A DNA stretch of 64,000 bases from an uncultured Lachnospiraceae bacterium (lineage in GTDB: Bacteria; Bacillota; Clostridia; Lachnospirales; Lachnospiraceae), in assembly GCA_910578555.1 (NCBI GenBank), contig CAJTPS010000015.1, positions 1-64,000 on the forward strand, written 5' to 3'. Positions within the stretch are counted from its first letter, which is position 1, and every line of letters starts with the position of its first letter. The position numbers and the translations under genes were made by a program. Below the pieces are notes generated by a model, which was not told where the DNA came from, did no database searches, and saw only the letters and a program-made list of their open reading frames with translations. Of the stretch, positions 17,959 to 28,338 are shown in pieces.

Positions 17959-19104
17959 ATGGGCTATCAGAGGGAAACCGTGTGCATTCACGGGCAGGGC
18001 AGCAGAGAGGCGGTTGAGAGTACGGGGGCGATCAGCTTTCCGATTTATCAGACGGCGGCATATGCGCATCCCGGGGTGGGACGCAGCACCGGATATGATT
18101 ATAACAGGGTGCAGAATCCGACCAGAAAAGAACTGGAGCGGATTATGACGGACTTAGAGCACGGACTGGACACGATTGCGTTTGCAACCGGCATGGCGGC
18201 GGTCAGCGCTTTGATGGAGCTGTTTATGCCGGGTGACCATGTGGTGGCGACGGACGATCTGTACGGCGGCGTGATCAGACAGTTCCGAAAGGTGAACGAG
18301 AAGAACGGCATGACATTCACTTATGTGGATACTTCCGATCTGCAGGCTGTGGAGGAGGCGATCCGGGAGAACACAAAGCTGATCTACATAGAAACGCCGA
18401 CCAACCCGATGATGAAGGTTACGGATCTGCAGGCAGTCAGTGACATTGCGAAACGGCACGGTTGTCTCGTGGCGGTGGACAATACGTTTTTGACACCCTG
18501 CTTTCAGAATCCTCTGGATCTGGGGGCAGATGTTGTCATCCACAGTGCCACGAAATATCTGGAGGGACATAATGACACGCTGGGAGGGTTCCTGGTGACG
18601 AGCCGTGCGGAGATCTCTGATAAAATAAGAGAGATGGTCAAGACGACCGGTGCCTGCCTTGCGCCTTTTGACGCATGGCTGATCTTAAGAGGGCTCAAGA
18701 CCTTGTCCGTGCGGATGGCAAAACACCAGGAGAATGCGCTTGCAGTCGCAAGATGGCTTACAGGGCATCCGAAAGTCACGGAAGTATTTTATACCGGATT
18801 GGAGACCCATCCGGGCTATGCAGTTTCGCAGAAGCAGTGCAGAGGATACGGCGGTATGCTGACTTTTCATGTGGACACGCAGGAGACGGCACACAGCGTT
18901 CTGGAACGCGTGAAGCTGATTCAGTTTGCGGAGAGCCTGGGCGGGACGGAGAGTCTGATCACATACCCTTATACACAGACACATGCAGATGTGCCGGATG
19001 AGAAACGGAGAGCCAACGGCATAGATGAGCGGACGCTGCGGATGTCTCTAGGGATAGAACACGTGCAGGATCTGATCGCGGATCTGGGACAGGCTCTGGC
19101 GTGA
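17959..19104 (+). CDS. cystathionine gamma-synthase / beta-lyase family PLP enzyme
   Basis: This 381-residue cytosolic enzyme belongs to the Cys/Met-metabolism PLP family (MetB/MetC/MccB). The PLP lysine is K199 in HSATKYLEGHNDTLGG; YDYNRVQNPTRKELE near residue 50 binds the partner subunit's PLP phosphate, and VDNTFLTP follows the PLP-ring aspartate. The SLGGTESLITYP motif near the end is typical. By family it makes or cleaves cystathionine or a related sulfur amino acid; synthase and lyase cannot be separated from motifs alone. A longer reading from 17872 has no RBS, whereas GGGGAGGA lies 5 bases before ATG 17959. The next gene is a C-S lyase, fitting sulfur amino acid metabolism. Confidence 0.88.
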   Translation: MGYQRETVCIHGQGSREAVESTGAISFPIYQTAAYAHPGVGRSTGYDYNRVQNPTRKELERIMTDLEHGLDTIAFATGMAAVSALMELFMPGDHVVATDDLYGGVIRQFRKVNEKNGMTFTYVDTSDLQAVEEAIRENTKLIYIETPTNPMMKVTDLQAVSDIAKRHGCLVAVDNTFLTPCFQNPLDLGADVVIHSATKYLEGHNDTLGGFLVTSRAEISDKIREMVKTTGACLAPFDAWLILRGLKTLSVRMAKHQENALAVARWLTGHPKVTEVFYTGLETHPGYAVSQKQCRGYGGMLTFHVDTQETAHSVLERVKLIQFAESLGGTESLITYPYTQTHADVPDEKRRANGIDERTLRMSLGIEHVQDLIADLGQALA

Positions 19105-19110
19105 AAGAAG

Positions 19111-19142
19111 CGTTCACGCGGAAGAACCGTCCGCAGAGCGGA
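19111..19142. repeat. 32-base two-hairpin repeat, copy 2 (inverted)
   Basis: Exact reverse complement of 17102-17133, lying immediately after the stop codon of the PLP-enzyme gene. Together with the last codons it forms GCGTGAA-N7-TTCACGC. No U-run follows, so it is better read as a dispersed hairpin element than as a terminator. Confidence 0.75.
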
Positions 19143-19234
19143 ATCATGAAGGTTAGTGGGAATGCCGTATGTGCCGTGGCCGAAGATGCCATAGTGTATT
19201 GCGAATTGAGGTAAGCATAATAAGGGAGAAGAGG

Positions 19235-20431
19235 ATGAAATACAATTTTGATGAAATTATAGATAGAAGAAATACCGACTGCCTGAAATATGATTTTGCC
19301 GCAGAGCGGGGAAAGCCGGAAGACGTGCTGCCGCTGTGGGTGGCGGACATGGATTTCCGGACGGCGCCGGGGATTATTGAGCGTGCGGCGGCGGACGCGA
19401 AGTTCGGCATCTACGGATATACGGAGGGCAGGGACGATTATTTTCAGACGGTCGCCGCATGGTACCGTAATTATTTTGACTGGCAGGTGGAGAAGGACTG
19501 GCTGGTGAAGACGCCCGGTGTGGTCTTTGCGATTGCAAATGCGGTCCGGGCTTTGACGGACAAGGGCGATGCGGTCATGATCCAGCAGCCGGTGTACTAT
19601 CCTTTCAGTGCGGTGATCAGGGACAATGGCAGAATGCTGGTCAATAATGAACTGGTACTGAGGGACGGGCATTATGAAATAGACTTTGAGGATTTCGAGC
19701 AGAAGATAATTGCACACAAAGTAAAACTGTTTGTGCTGTGCAGTCCGCATAATCCGGTTGGAAGGGTCTGGACAGAGGAGGAACTGTGCCGGATCGGGGA
19801 TATCTGTCTGAAACATGATGTGAAAGTGGTCAGCGATGAGATCCATAGTGATTTTGTCTATGAAGGCAGAAAGCATCATGTATTTACCACGGTGAATCCG
19901 GACTTGCAGGAATTCAGCATCATCTGCACTGCGCCGAGCAAAACGTTTAATCTGGCCGGGCTGCAGGTTTCCAATATTTTCATTCCGAATGAGAAGATCC
20001 GACAGGCATTCAGACAGCAGATGTCGGCAGTGGGATATCAGGAGGTTAATATGATCGGACTCCATGCCTGTCAGGCGGCTTATGAAACCGGACGGGAGTG
20101 GTTGGAGGAATTAAAGGTGTACCTGCGGGGGAATCTGGACTATGCCAGAGATTTCCTGGCGAACAATCTGCCGCAGATCAAACTGATCGAACCGGAGGGG
20201 ACTTATCTGCTCTGGCTGGACTGCCGCGGACTGGGACTGCCGGAGGAACGTCTGGAACATATGATTGTTCAGGAGGCAAAGCTGTGGCTGGATGCCGGAG
20301 CCATCTTCGGCGCTGCCGGCGAAGGATTCGAGCGGATTAATATGGCGTGTCCGCGGGCGGTGCTTAGTGAAGCGCTGGAGAGACTGCGGAGAGCGGTGGA
20401 GAAAATGGAAAAGCATCAGCAGGCAGGCTGA
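19235..20431 (+). CDS. MalY/PatB family C-S lyase (aminotransferase class I/II fold)
   Basis: This 398-residue enzyme has the MalY/PatB signature: an N-terminal FDEIIDRRNTDCLKYD, LPLWVADMDFRTAP near residue 40, CSPHNPVGRVW, SDEIHSDFVY and the PLP lysine K236 in APSKTFNLAGLQ. The family cleaves cystathionine or cysteine (C-S beta-lyase), giving homocysteine, pyruvate and ammonia; some members have regulatory side roles. ATG 19235 follows GGGAGAAGAGG; the in-frame start at 19169 lacks an RBS. Located 130 bases after the cystathionine enzyme gene, with the 32-base repeat in between. Confidence 0.88.
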   Translation: MKYNFDEIIDRRNTDCLKYDFAAERGKPEDVLPLWVADMDFRTAPGIIERAAADAKFGIYGYTEGRDDYFQTVAAWYRNYFDWQVEKDWLVKTPGVVFAIANAVRALTDKGDAVMIQQPVYYPFSAVIRDNGRMLVNNELVLRDGHYEIDFEDFEQKIIAHKVKLFVLCSPHNPVGRVWTEEELCRIGDICLKHDVKVVSDEIHSDFVYEGRKHHVFTTVNPDLQEFSIICTAPSKTFNLAGLQVSNIFIPNEKIRQAFRQQMSAVGYQEVNMIGLHACQAAYETGREWLEELKVYLRGNLDYARDFLANNLPQIKLIEPEGTYLLWLDCRGLGLPEERLEHMIVQEAKLWLDAGAIFGAAGEGFERINMACPRAVLSEALERLRRAVEKMEKHQQAG

Positions 20432-20507
20432 ATTTCGGAAGTGGAATAAATGGCTGGCGTATGATAAAATGAGTAGAAAATATTAAAAGATCGGGGAGAA
20501 GAATGCC

Positions 20508-21428
20508 ATGAAATATTTAGTGATCGGCGCGGGCGGAACAGGCGGAAGCATCGGTGCGTATATGACGGAGGCGGGCAAGGATGTGACCCTTATAGCGCGG
20601 GGTGAGCATTTGCGGCGGATGATGGAGCATGGACTGAAAATGGAGACGACAGGAAAGGGCAGCTATGTCGTAAATCCTGTCCGGGCGACAGACATGGAGC
20701 ATTATGACGGGCAGCCTGACATTATTTTTGTCTGCGTGAAAGGATACTCGCTGGAAGAGACGATCCCTTTTATCAGGCGTGTCGCAAAGGAAAACACGAT
20801 CGTGATACCGATTCTGAATCTGTACGGCACAGGAGGCAGAATGCAGGAGAAACTGCCGGGGCTGCTGGTCATGGACGGCTGTATCTACATCGCCGGTGAG
20901 ATCAAAGAGCCGGGAACGATATTACTGCGGGGAGATATTTTCCGGATCGTGTATGGCGTGCGCGACCCACAAGAACTCCGGCCGGAACTGTTCGAGGTGG
21001 CGAAGGATCTGAAAGACAGCGGTATTGACGGCGTGTTGTCTGATAATATCAGACGTGACGCGCTGCAGAAGTTTGCTTTCGTGTCACCGATGGCGGCATG
21101 TGGACTGTACTATCATGTTTCCGCAGGAGAGGCACAGAAGACCGGAGAGCCCAGAGACACATTTGTGAAGCTGATGAAAGAGATCGATGCGCTGGCGGTG
21201 GCGATGGGAGTTCCGTTCCTGGTGGACATTGTGACGACGAATCTGCAGATTCTGGATACCCTTAATCCGGAGGCGAGCACTTCGATGCAGCGTGACGTCT
21301 ATGCGGGCAAATCCTCCGAGATCGACGGTCTGATCTATGAGGTGGTACGCATGGGACAGCGCTATGGCGTGCCGACACCGACTTATGAAATGATAGCGGA
21401 TAAGGCGAGAGCGGGCGGACTTGCGTGA
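20508..21428 (+). CDS. ketopantoate reductase (PanE/ApbA) family protein
   Basis: This 306-residue protein has the N-terminal Rossmann motif VIGAGGTGGSIGAYM (residues 5-19) for NADP(H), FVCVKGYSLEE, and the catalytic-lysine segment NIRRDALQKFAF in the helical C-terminal domain, with AGKSSEIDGL near the end. The family reduces 2-dehydropantoate to pantoate in coenzyme A synthesis, but many paralogues act on other 2-keto acids. No panB, panC or panD is nearby, so the true substrate is open. RBS GGGGAGAAG precedes ATG. It lies 76 bases after the PatB gene and may share its transcript. Confidence 0.82.
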   Translation: MKYLVIGAGGTGGSIGAYMTEAGKDVTLIARGEHLRRMMEHGLKMETTGKGSYVVNPVRATDMEHYDGQPDIIFVCVKGYSLEETIPFIRRVAKENTIVIPILNLYGTGGRMQEKLPGLLVMDGCIYIAGEIKEPGTILLRGDIFRIVYGVRDPQELRPELFEVAKDLKDSGIDGVLSDNIRRDALQKFAFVSPMAACGLYYHVSAGEAQKTGEPRDTFVKLMKEIDALAVAMGVPFLVDIVTTNLQILDTLNPEASTSMQRDVYAGKSSEIDGLIYEVVRMGQRYGVPTPTYEMIADKARAGGLA

Positions 21429-21484
21429 GGAGAAGCGGGGAAGAACGCTTTTGGTAGAAAATATAGATGGAAATGGAGCACAGC

Positions 21485-21700
21485 ATGGAAACCACAGAGA
21501 AAAAATTTAAAGAAAAATATCTGACCGGTGAAATCGGGTTTGAGGAAATTGACGATTACAGTCAGGAATGGGGATTCAGTGACGAGCCCGTCACGCTGCG
21601 GGAGTATCTGGGACTGAATGCGGAGGAAGAGGACGCATGGGTGAGCGTCGGGGACGAAGCGCTCAAAGAGCTTTTGGACCGGCAGCGCATTGAAAGATAA
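21485..21700 (+). CDS. small acidic protein of unknown function
   Basis: This 71-residue protein is rich in Glu and Asp (EEIDDYSQEWGFSDEP, LNAEEEDAWVSVGDEAL), with no membrane helix or signal peptide. An upstream ATG at 21467 is possible, but GGAG lies 7 bases before 21485. The repeated Asp/Glu-Trp spacing suggests a folded helical protein and not a random reading frame. Lying 56 bases after the PanE-like gene, it may be in the same transcript. I do not recognise a family. Confidence 0.55.
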   Translation: METTEKKFKEKYLTGEIGFEEIDDYSQEWGFSDEPVTLREYLGLNAEEEDAWVSVGDEALKELLDRQRIER

Positions 21701-21863
21701 ATCAGACTCAAGTGTATTCATAAATCCTCATTTTTATTTCAAATTATTGCATGGATCAAGTATTGCTGATGAAATTTGTTTTCATATAGGTTTTAAATCA
21801 TAGATATCCTGTATTTTATTCCCTTAAGTGAAAAGATTGAATTATAAATAAATGAGATGTGTT

Positions 21864-21892
21864 TTGCAATAATATATGGTAAGATATATAAT
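21864..21892 (+). promoter_or_regulatory. promoter for the giant GHKL/PRTase operon
   Basis: TTGCAA (21864-21869) and a perfect TATAAT (21887-21892) are 17 bases apart in a very AT-rich stretch, about 78 bases before the start codon at 21970. Confidence 0.6.
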
Positions 21893-21969
21893 ATCAAATG
21901 TAATAAGGTTATATAAGTGCATTGACGAGATAAAAAAGAAGTAAATGTTGTACAGACAATAAAACGGAA

Positions 21970-24900
21970 ATGGATGCAAAGAATATGAATTATACAAATG
22001 ATATTATTTTTGCTATAGCAATAAAGTGCGGGGAAGATTTTGCAAAAGCAGGCAACTTTATAGATAAGGTGGAGAAGCATGTCGAATTGTCTAAGGATGA
22101 GACAAGGGGGATAATGTTTCGCCGCGCAGGGACAGATGAAAAAATTGGAGATAGAAACTGGCTGGAGGATATCAGAACGGAGCATAGTGCAGTATGCTCT
22201 GAAATACATGTGCATGGGCAAGAAGAACTGGGAATCATTAACAACCCTGAAGGCATCAAAAATTTAAGCGACAGGTTTCAAACATATTTTGTTTTGCTGA
22301 TTGAAGAGAAAGATTTGCCGGAAATCGTTCAATATCAGGAAATGATTCTTTTGATGGCAGGGTATCGCAAAGTAAAAGTTTATGGTTATATTGCAGGAAG
22401 CAGCAAGTTTTACTATAAGCTGTCACAATACTTATATTTGGCGATACAAGACATGGGGCTGGGCAACTATGTATACTATCGTTATGAGGATAAAGGAAGG
22501 ATACATCCTCAGAAGGTACAAAGCAATAATATGCGCCAATCGAGCGGGTTCCTCCCATTGATGATTGTAAATGAGAACAATAGAACGCGATTGAAAGAAA
22601 AGTGTACAGCGCAGCTTGGAAATATTACAATAAAAGAGATTATCTACGATGAAGGTATAACATACAATGACTTGAAACCGAAAATAAAATGGCGGGAATT
22701 GGGCGGCATTATTATGTTGCTATTACACAACAGAGAGGCCATACAGAAACTGGATTCTGCAAGAGTAGAAAAGATATTTTCTAATCTGGATATGCTGGCG
22801 GTGGCATTACTTGCGTATTCCATGAAAGAATTTGCGGGTGATATCACTTTGCAGGAGTTTAGTTCTTATGCTAATTTGCAGCAACAGTATGCGAATGCCT
22901 GTCATCAGCTTATGGAAAATATAGTATTCCATTCAGAGGCTGGCTGGGGGACGATTTCGATTCGTATCCATAAGAATGATGCAGATGATAAGAGAAGTTA
23001 TTTAAGTACGGCATATGGATTGGCAGGTATACAGAATTCGCTTTTTGAAGTTAAAATAAGGGATTTTAGCGGTGATAAAACAGGAAAAAATATTGCAGAA
23101 CATTTTTGCGCAAATCTGGAGGTAGAATACGAGCAGGACTTTGTAAACCTTAAGCCAGAGGATTTATTTGCGAGCATATTAGGAACAGACAGTACGTTTG
23201 CGGGATCATGGCAGAGGTATTATACAGCGGAACGGCATATGGGAAAGCATATGGGACTGCGTATTTTCCAAAAAATAGTAAAAGACTGTAATGGGTATTT
23301 CAAGGCGGAGAGCCATAATGGTTACCGTAAGCAGGGCGGAGACGACTATACATATCAACTAAATCATATTGAGAGTGGATATGTTATGCCGGGAACGGCA
23401 TATGAGATTTTATTGCCGTTGATGAGAGAACAGGATATATATGGTGCCAAAAGCGTAAGTCAGGATTATAGTGACTGGATTGTGCAGAATGTATCTGGTT
23501 TAATCAAACTGGAAACACAAATATATGCCGTTGACGCGGAACTTTACGAAAATGCGAATCAAGAGGAGAAAAATCGGCAGGTACAACAAATTGCGGAACG
23601 CATCATAGAGCGTGTCAAAACATGTAAAGAGAATGTTGTGGCTATTAATGCGCAAAATCGTGATAAGAACTGCGCGGAGATGTATGGGAAGGGAATTATA
23701 CAAGCGGTTTATGCAGTCAAATCAATCCCGCATATTGTAGTATATAATTGTACGTATGAGTTTGCACGGGAAATCAAGAATGTATTTGAGCAAATTTATG
23801 TAACGGGAATGTACCACTACTTTGCGGATGATATGAGTCAAATTGCCATAATGACTCAGGATAATGAACAGACGGTGTATGTTCTGGGGAATGCATGGAT
23901 GACGGATGCATTGAATCAATATATCAGCAGGACACAAGGAATTCGATATAATCCGCTGCATGTAGATGAGATGATCGAAATCGACTGGAATCAAGTGATC
24001 AGTCAATATATTCCGTATGATGTATTGATTAAAGATCAAGGGGATACTTTGTTTGAAAAATATACGCTCAAAATTTTGGAAGAGAATATACAGAAGGATG
24101 AATTTGGATGTAAGATTGAGACAACGCATATGCGTTTAGGATCAACGGTACATATTGATACATTTTATGAGGGAGAGATCCTTTTCGGGAATAAATACTT
24201 CGTATCAAGATTTGCATTCCTGATGTTAAAAGATTTATATAAAGATGTCGTAAAAAAGAGGAAAATTACTATATATGGTTATGCCAGCTATTCTGAAACG
24301 CTGGTGGTAACATTGCGGAATGCCTTACATACAATAAATGATAAACTGGAATTGGATTATATTTTGCTGGAGAGAGAAGAAGAACACCGGGATGCTGCGC
24401 ATACGGACCGCATACGCTATGAAGAAAGGTTCTGGGAAGAGGAAGCCAATGAGCAGGCAAAAAAAGAAAGACAAAAATATATGAAAGACAGGGACTACAT
24501 TATTGTGGTGCCTATTAATTCTACATTAAAAACCCATCAACGCCTAATCAGTAAGCTGTGTGAGGAAAATGGCAGGATTTCTGATAAAAGAATACTCAGG
24601 AATTATGCATTGATATTGATTGGACCGGAAGAGTCCAGCGCATACTGGAAACGTCGAAAGAATAAGGAGTTGCAATGTGTTTATAAAGTGAAACCCAATC
24701 CGAAATATTTCATTTCGGTTTCGGCTGACTATCAGGAACCGCTTGAATGTAAAATGTGTTTCCCGATTGATCCGCTTCATGAAAGACCGTTGATAGAAGT
24801 AAACGCTGCGTCTACTATCCCGAACCAGGCGTTTGGCATTGTGCAGAGCGGATGTGGGAAAGAGATAGAGGATTCGGTAATTGAAGAAACAATAAAAGAG

Positions 24901-27900
24901 GAACGAAATAAATTACAGGTACTAAAAAATTGTGTGCTATATTGTCATATTGTAAGAAACGAAACACATTTTCTCTATTATATTCAAACAGAAAAACTGG
25001 CGACAAAAGAAAGTGATAAGATAAGAGAATCGCTGTGGCAATGGATGCAAAGAAATGAGATATCAATCAAGGAGAATGAGTATAATATCATTGTTGCACC
25101 GATGCATTATAGCAATTGCAAATTTGTCGAAATCGTAAATGATGTTGTGTTTCAGGGGATGGCATCTGTGATTCGAATTGATTTCAATAAGGATTTTAGA
25201 AGTAATGTACAGGCGAAATTTTCATATATTAGACAATATATCAGGCAATTGAATAATATGGGAGAACAAAGATTACTGAACTTTCAATTTGCAGACGACA
25301 ATATAGTTACTGGAAGAACGTTTTACCGCGCAAAAAGCCTGATAGAATCTATTGTGTCGATGGATGATTATCAACACGAAAATGTGGAAATAACAATTTT
25401 TGACCGTGTCTTTACGTTGATTGACAGAAATTCTCCGATGACCAGAATGCAGTACATTAATTCTGATACAAGGGCAGAACTGGATGTGTTCTTCTATTCT
25501 TTCCTGCGGCTTGAAATCTCAAGTCTTAGAAACTATGGTGATTCATGCGTCCTGTGTAATCTGCAAAAAGAGGCGGAGAGATTACATGAGACAGCCTCGA
25601 CGGCAATTGTTGCAGATTATTGGAAAACAGGTAATGAAAAATTCGGTTTGCTAACAGTTGAGGATGCAGATGAAAAGCAGATACAGAAAGACGCGGATGC
25701 AAAACAGAGAAAAAAGGTAAAGGGAGGGTATGCAGAGCGTGCGTACCGCAGATTGTTATGTTCTCATATCATAAAAAAGATTTTAGATGATTTAGGCGGG
25801 AATAATCGGACCGTTGACTCGGCTAAAATTTTATTGAAGATTATGACGATAAGCTATGAGAACAATGAAGACAAAGATGAGGCTTTCGAGTATGTGATTT
25901 CTTATTTGAAAGTATGTTCTCGTCCTTTTCTGGTATTCCAAAAATCTGTCAAAGAAGCGATTTATGATATTATACTGATTCTGATTGAATATATTACAAA
26001 AAAATATCAGGATGCGGAAGAAATTACAATTGACAATATTATACGACGTTGCAGCGGGGATAAGGCATATTGGCTGGGTCTAACGGAGGACTGGCACAAG
26101 TTTGAAGAGGTATTTCTTACAGACAGAACATTTGAGCAGCAGCGTGATTTGGTGCTGATGATCATCAAACAATTGACGGAGCTTAAGAGTAATTATATTC
26201 TTCGCAAAGAGAATATGTACGGCATATTTGCTTTTATGCGCCAGAATATCGACAAGGACACGAGTATCACGAAAACAAAAAAGAAGGAGCAATTTGAGGA
26301 TTTCTGGAAAAGATATGTGATTCATGTTAAAAAGCTTACAGGGATAAGTTCTGATACCAGTAAAAGTATGTGGCTGGATAATATGCTAATGGATGAAATG
26401 AATGATAACTGGTGGATAGGAGAAGGCGGGATAGATGCAACTTTCGCTAAAATAATCCGTTTAGAAAATACAATGAATTTTCAAAGCGGATTAGAAAATT
26501 TATATAAGAAGCTGCAGGCAGATGATGGATATTGGGAGAATGCAGAGTGGTATATCGAATGCTTTTGCAATAAAGACAGCTATAATCGAATTGCCCAAAA
26601 ACATTTAGAGAAATGGAATGAAGAATACAATATTATAAAGAATAATGAGATGTGGGAAAAAAGCTTTCTGAATCAAATATCAAACAAAGCGGTTTTTCAT
26701 CCGGTTTCTGCAAGAAATGCGCTGGGTGTGGAAAGAAGCAAAATCATGAACAGAGCGGTTAGTGAGATGCAGGGGTGCGTGGCAGACCCTTTGGATGCTT
26801 TGGTTGAGAATAGATACAAAGAATATATTCAAGGATATCAATTTGAGAATTTTATTATTCTAATGAAAAAAATTGGCTGGTATACAGAAAAAACATGTAC
26901 ATCTATAGGGATTAGGAATATTACATGTTGTCTTATGCTTAAAAGAATATGCGCGGACGCAAAGATTGGCGAAAACGAACTGCTCGACAGGATAGATAAG
27001 ATGGCGAAGCTTACGGGTGTTATCATGGGAGAGATTCCGGTACAGATATACGCTGAGTATGCGGACAGCTCGGAATTTTATAAAGAAGCAGTCAGAGAGG
27101 CTTTTTATCAAAAAGAAAATGAATTGAAAATAGCGGGAGGAAAAAGCTTTCATAAAAAAATAGAAGAATTCCGCGCAGAGAAGCGCTATCATAGAATTGG
27201 TGACAATACAGGGTATATCCCGGCGTTGGATGAGGCGTTGGAAAGGCGGCTGAATGACCAAAAGATACTGGCACAACTGGATGAGTATGGGTTTGTTTAT
27301 CATGAAGATGGGTATTTCCTATGGAAGCTGGGGAGAAAGAGTAAATATCCGCTGTATTTACAAGCTATATTTCCCCGCAAAGAAATAGGTAAAGCAATCT
27401 ATGAAATCCGTAATGTACTTGCGCTGGCAAATGAAATAGAAAAAAGTCTGTTTGACGCTGGTATGCAGAACTATCTGCGTGAAATCGATATGACAAAAAG
27501 TCAATTGGATGTGTTAAAACGAGAGAAAAGCACTGTGCACACAAAAGAGACAAAACGGATTGGAAAACAGCAGGAACAAGCAGGAGGCGCTCTGGCAAAG
27601 CAACATGATGCATTGGTTTTATTAAGCGATCTGCAGGTGAGCAAATTGTATCGCAACAGTTTGGAAAGAGATTTGTATGCGCCGGAGAATACGCTTAATG
27701 AATGGAAATGGAGTCAGGTTCCGGTAATTTTGAAAGGTAACATAGAGATAGAGGAGGACATGCACAGCACGGCAAAAGAAAATATAAAGGTAAAGATTCA
27801 TAATAAAGATGTTTTTGGGGATGGACGGGCGATCAATGATGATGATTGTCTGATCACTATAAATGGTCAAGAGGAGCAGATGACGGCGCTATTGTTGGCG

Positions 27901-28326
27901 ACAATCCTGAATGTTAAGGAAGAAGGAAGGGGGAAAAGTAATGCAAACGGGATAATGGAGGTATATTTGGAAGTGACAGATGAACAGATGCTGCGCATCA
28001 GTAATGAGACGGAATGCAAAGAAGATATCGACGATATGACAAAGTTTCTGGAACGGGAACCGTTAAACGAGGAAAGCGGAATTACTGTGTGGACGCTGAA
28101 CTGTTATATAAAGCGAATGAAAGTAGCTTTTATTCGTGATAAAATAAACAGGGTAACGTCTAAAGAGGAACTTCTGGAAGCGGTGAATTATGCAAAAAAG
28201 TTGATGTCAGAGGAATTTTGTGTTAGGATGAATCTGAAATATGACGATACAAAAAGAAAATATTTTTGTTATGAACTGCCTATTTTGTGGGCAAAATATG
28301 AAAAACAGAGGGAACGGGAAGCTTAG
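21970..28326 (+). CDS. giant GHKL-ATPase / phosphoribosyltransferase-like protein
   Basis: This 2118-residue protein has no signal peptide or membrane helix, so it is probably cytosolic. Residues about 300-480 form a GHKL-type ATPase: N-box LMENIVFHSEAGWG (E316, N317, H321), VKIRDFSGDKTG (D365), GKHMGLRIFQKIV (from G425) and GTAYEILLPL. A PRPP-loop motif ADDNIVTGRTF (D1109, D1110, T1114, G1115, T1117) marks a phosphoribosyltransferase-like domain at about 1020-1190. A more degenerate one may lie at about 740-960 (ITIYGYASYSETL, VVPINSTLKTHQRL). Residues about 130-160 (VKVYGYIAGSSKF) echo the same YGY pattern. The last 900 residues are helical and unassigned. The RBS is weak. It leads an operon with a receiver-like and a DUF2971 gene. 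AT content is higher than in the flanks, suggesting transfer. A role in defence or stress signalling is inference. Confidence 0.72.
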   Translation: MDAKNMNYTNDIIFAIAIKCGEDFAKAGNFIDKVEKHVELSKDETRGIMFRRAGTDEKIGDRNWLEDIRTEHSAVCSEIHVHGQEELGIINNPEGIKNLSDRFQTYFVLLIEEKDLPEIVQYQEMILLMAGYRKVKVYGYIAGSSKFYYKLSQYLYLAIQDMGLGNYVYYRYEDKGRIHPQKVQSNNMRQSSGFLPLMIVNENNRTRLKEKCTAQLGNITIKEIIYDEGITYNDLKPKIKWRELGGIIMLLLHNREAIQKLDSARVEKIFSNLDMLAVALLAYSMKEFAGDITLQEFSSYANLQQQYANACHQLMENIVFHSEAGWGTISIRIHKNDADDKRSYLSTAYGLAGIQNSLFEVKIRDFSGDKTGKNIAEHFCANLEVEYEQDFVNLKPEDLFASILGTDSTFAGSWQRYYTAERHMGKHMGLRIFQKIVKDCNGYFKAESHNGYRKQGGDDYTYQLNHIESGYVMPGTAYEILLPLMREQDIYGAKSVSQDYSDWIVQNVSGLIKLETQIYAVDAELYENANQEEKNRQVQQIAERIIERVKTCKENVVAINAQNRDKNCAEMYGKGIIQAVYAVKSIPHIVVYNCTYEFAREIKNVFEQIYVTGMYHYFADDMSQIAIMTQDNEQTVYVLGNAWMTDALNQYISRTQGIRYNPLHVDEMIEIDWNQVISQYIPYDVLIKDQGDTLFEKYTLKILEENIQKDEFGCKIETTHMRLGSTVHIDTFYEGEILFGNKYFVSRFAFLMLKDLYKDVVKKRKITIYGYASYSETLVVTLRNALHTINDKLELDYILLEREEEHRDAAHTDRIRYEERFWEEEANEQAKKERQKYMKDRDYIIVVPINSTLKTHQRLISKLCEENGRISDKRILRNYALILIGPEESSAYWKRRKNKELQCVYKVKPNPKYFISVSADYQEPLECKMCFPIDPLHERPLIEVNAASTIPNQAFGIVQSGCGKEIEDSVIEETIKEERNKLQVLKNCVLYCHIVRNETHFLYYIQTEKLATKESDKIRESLWQWMQRNEISIKENEYNIIVAPMHYSNCKFVEIVNDVVFQGMASVIRIDFNKDFRSNVQAKFSYIRQYIRQLNNMGEQRLLNFQFADDNIVTGRTFYRAKSLIESIVSMDDYQHENVEITIFDRVFTLIDRNSPMTRMQYINSDTRAELDVFFYSFLRLEISSLRNYGDSCVLCNLQKEAERLHETASTAIVADYWKTGNEKFGLLTVEDADEKQIQKDADAKQRKKVKGGYAERAYRRLLCSHIIKKILDDLGGNNRTVDSAKILLKIMTISYENNEDKDEAFEYVISYLKVCSRPFLVFQKSVKEAIYDIILILIEYITKKYQDAEEITIDNIIRRCSGDKAYWLGLTEDWHKFEEVFLTDRTFEQQRDLVLMIIKQLTELKSNYILRKENMYGIFAFMRQNIDKDTSITKTKKKEQFEDFWKRYVIHVKKLTGISSDTSKSMWLDNMLMDEMNDNWWIGEGGIDATFAKIIRLENTMNFQSGLENLYKKLQADDGYWENAEWYIECFCNKDSYNRIAQKHLEKWNEEYNIIKNNEMWEKSFLNQISNKAVFHPVSARNALGVERSKIMNRAVSEMQGCVADPLDALVENRYKEYIQGYQFENFIILMKKIGWYTEKTCTSIGIRNITCCLMLKRICADAKIGENELLDRIDKMAKLTGVIMGEIPVQIYAEYADSSEFYKEAVREAFYQKENELKIAGGKSFHKKIEEFRAEKRYHRIGDNTGYIPALDEALERRLNDQKILAQLDEYGFVYHEDGYFLWKLGRKSKYPLYLQAIFPRKEIGKAIYEIRNVLALANEIEKSLFDAGMQNYLREIDMTKSQLDVLKREKSTVHTKETKRIGKQQEQAGGALAKQHDALVLLSDLQVSKLYRNSLERDLYAPENTLNEWKWSQVPVILKGNIEIEEDMHSTAKENIKVKIHNKDVFGDGRAINDDDCLITINGQEEQMTALLLATILNVKEEGRGKSNANGIMEVYLEVTDEQMLRISNETECKEDIDDMTKFLEREPLNEESGITVWTLNCYIKRMKVAFIRDKINRVTSKEELLEAVNYAKKLMSEEFCVRMNLKYDDTKRKYFCYELPILWAKYEKQREREA

Positions 28327-28338
28327 GGAGGTGTCGCG

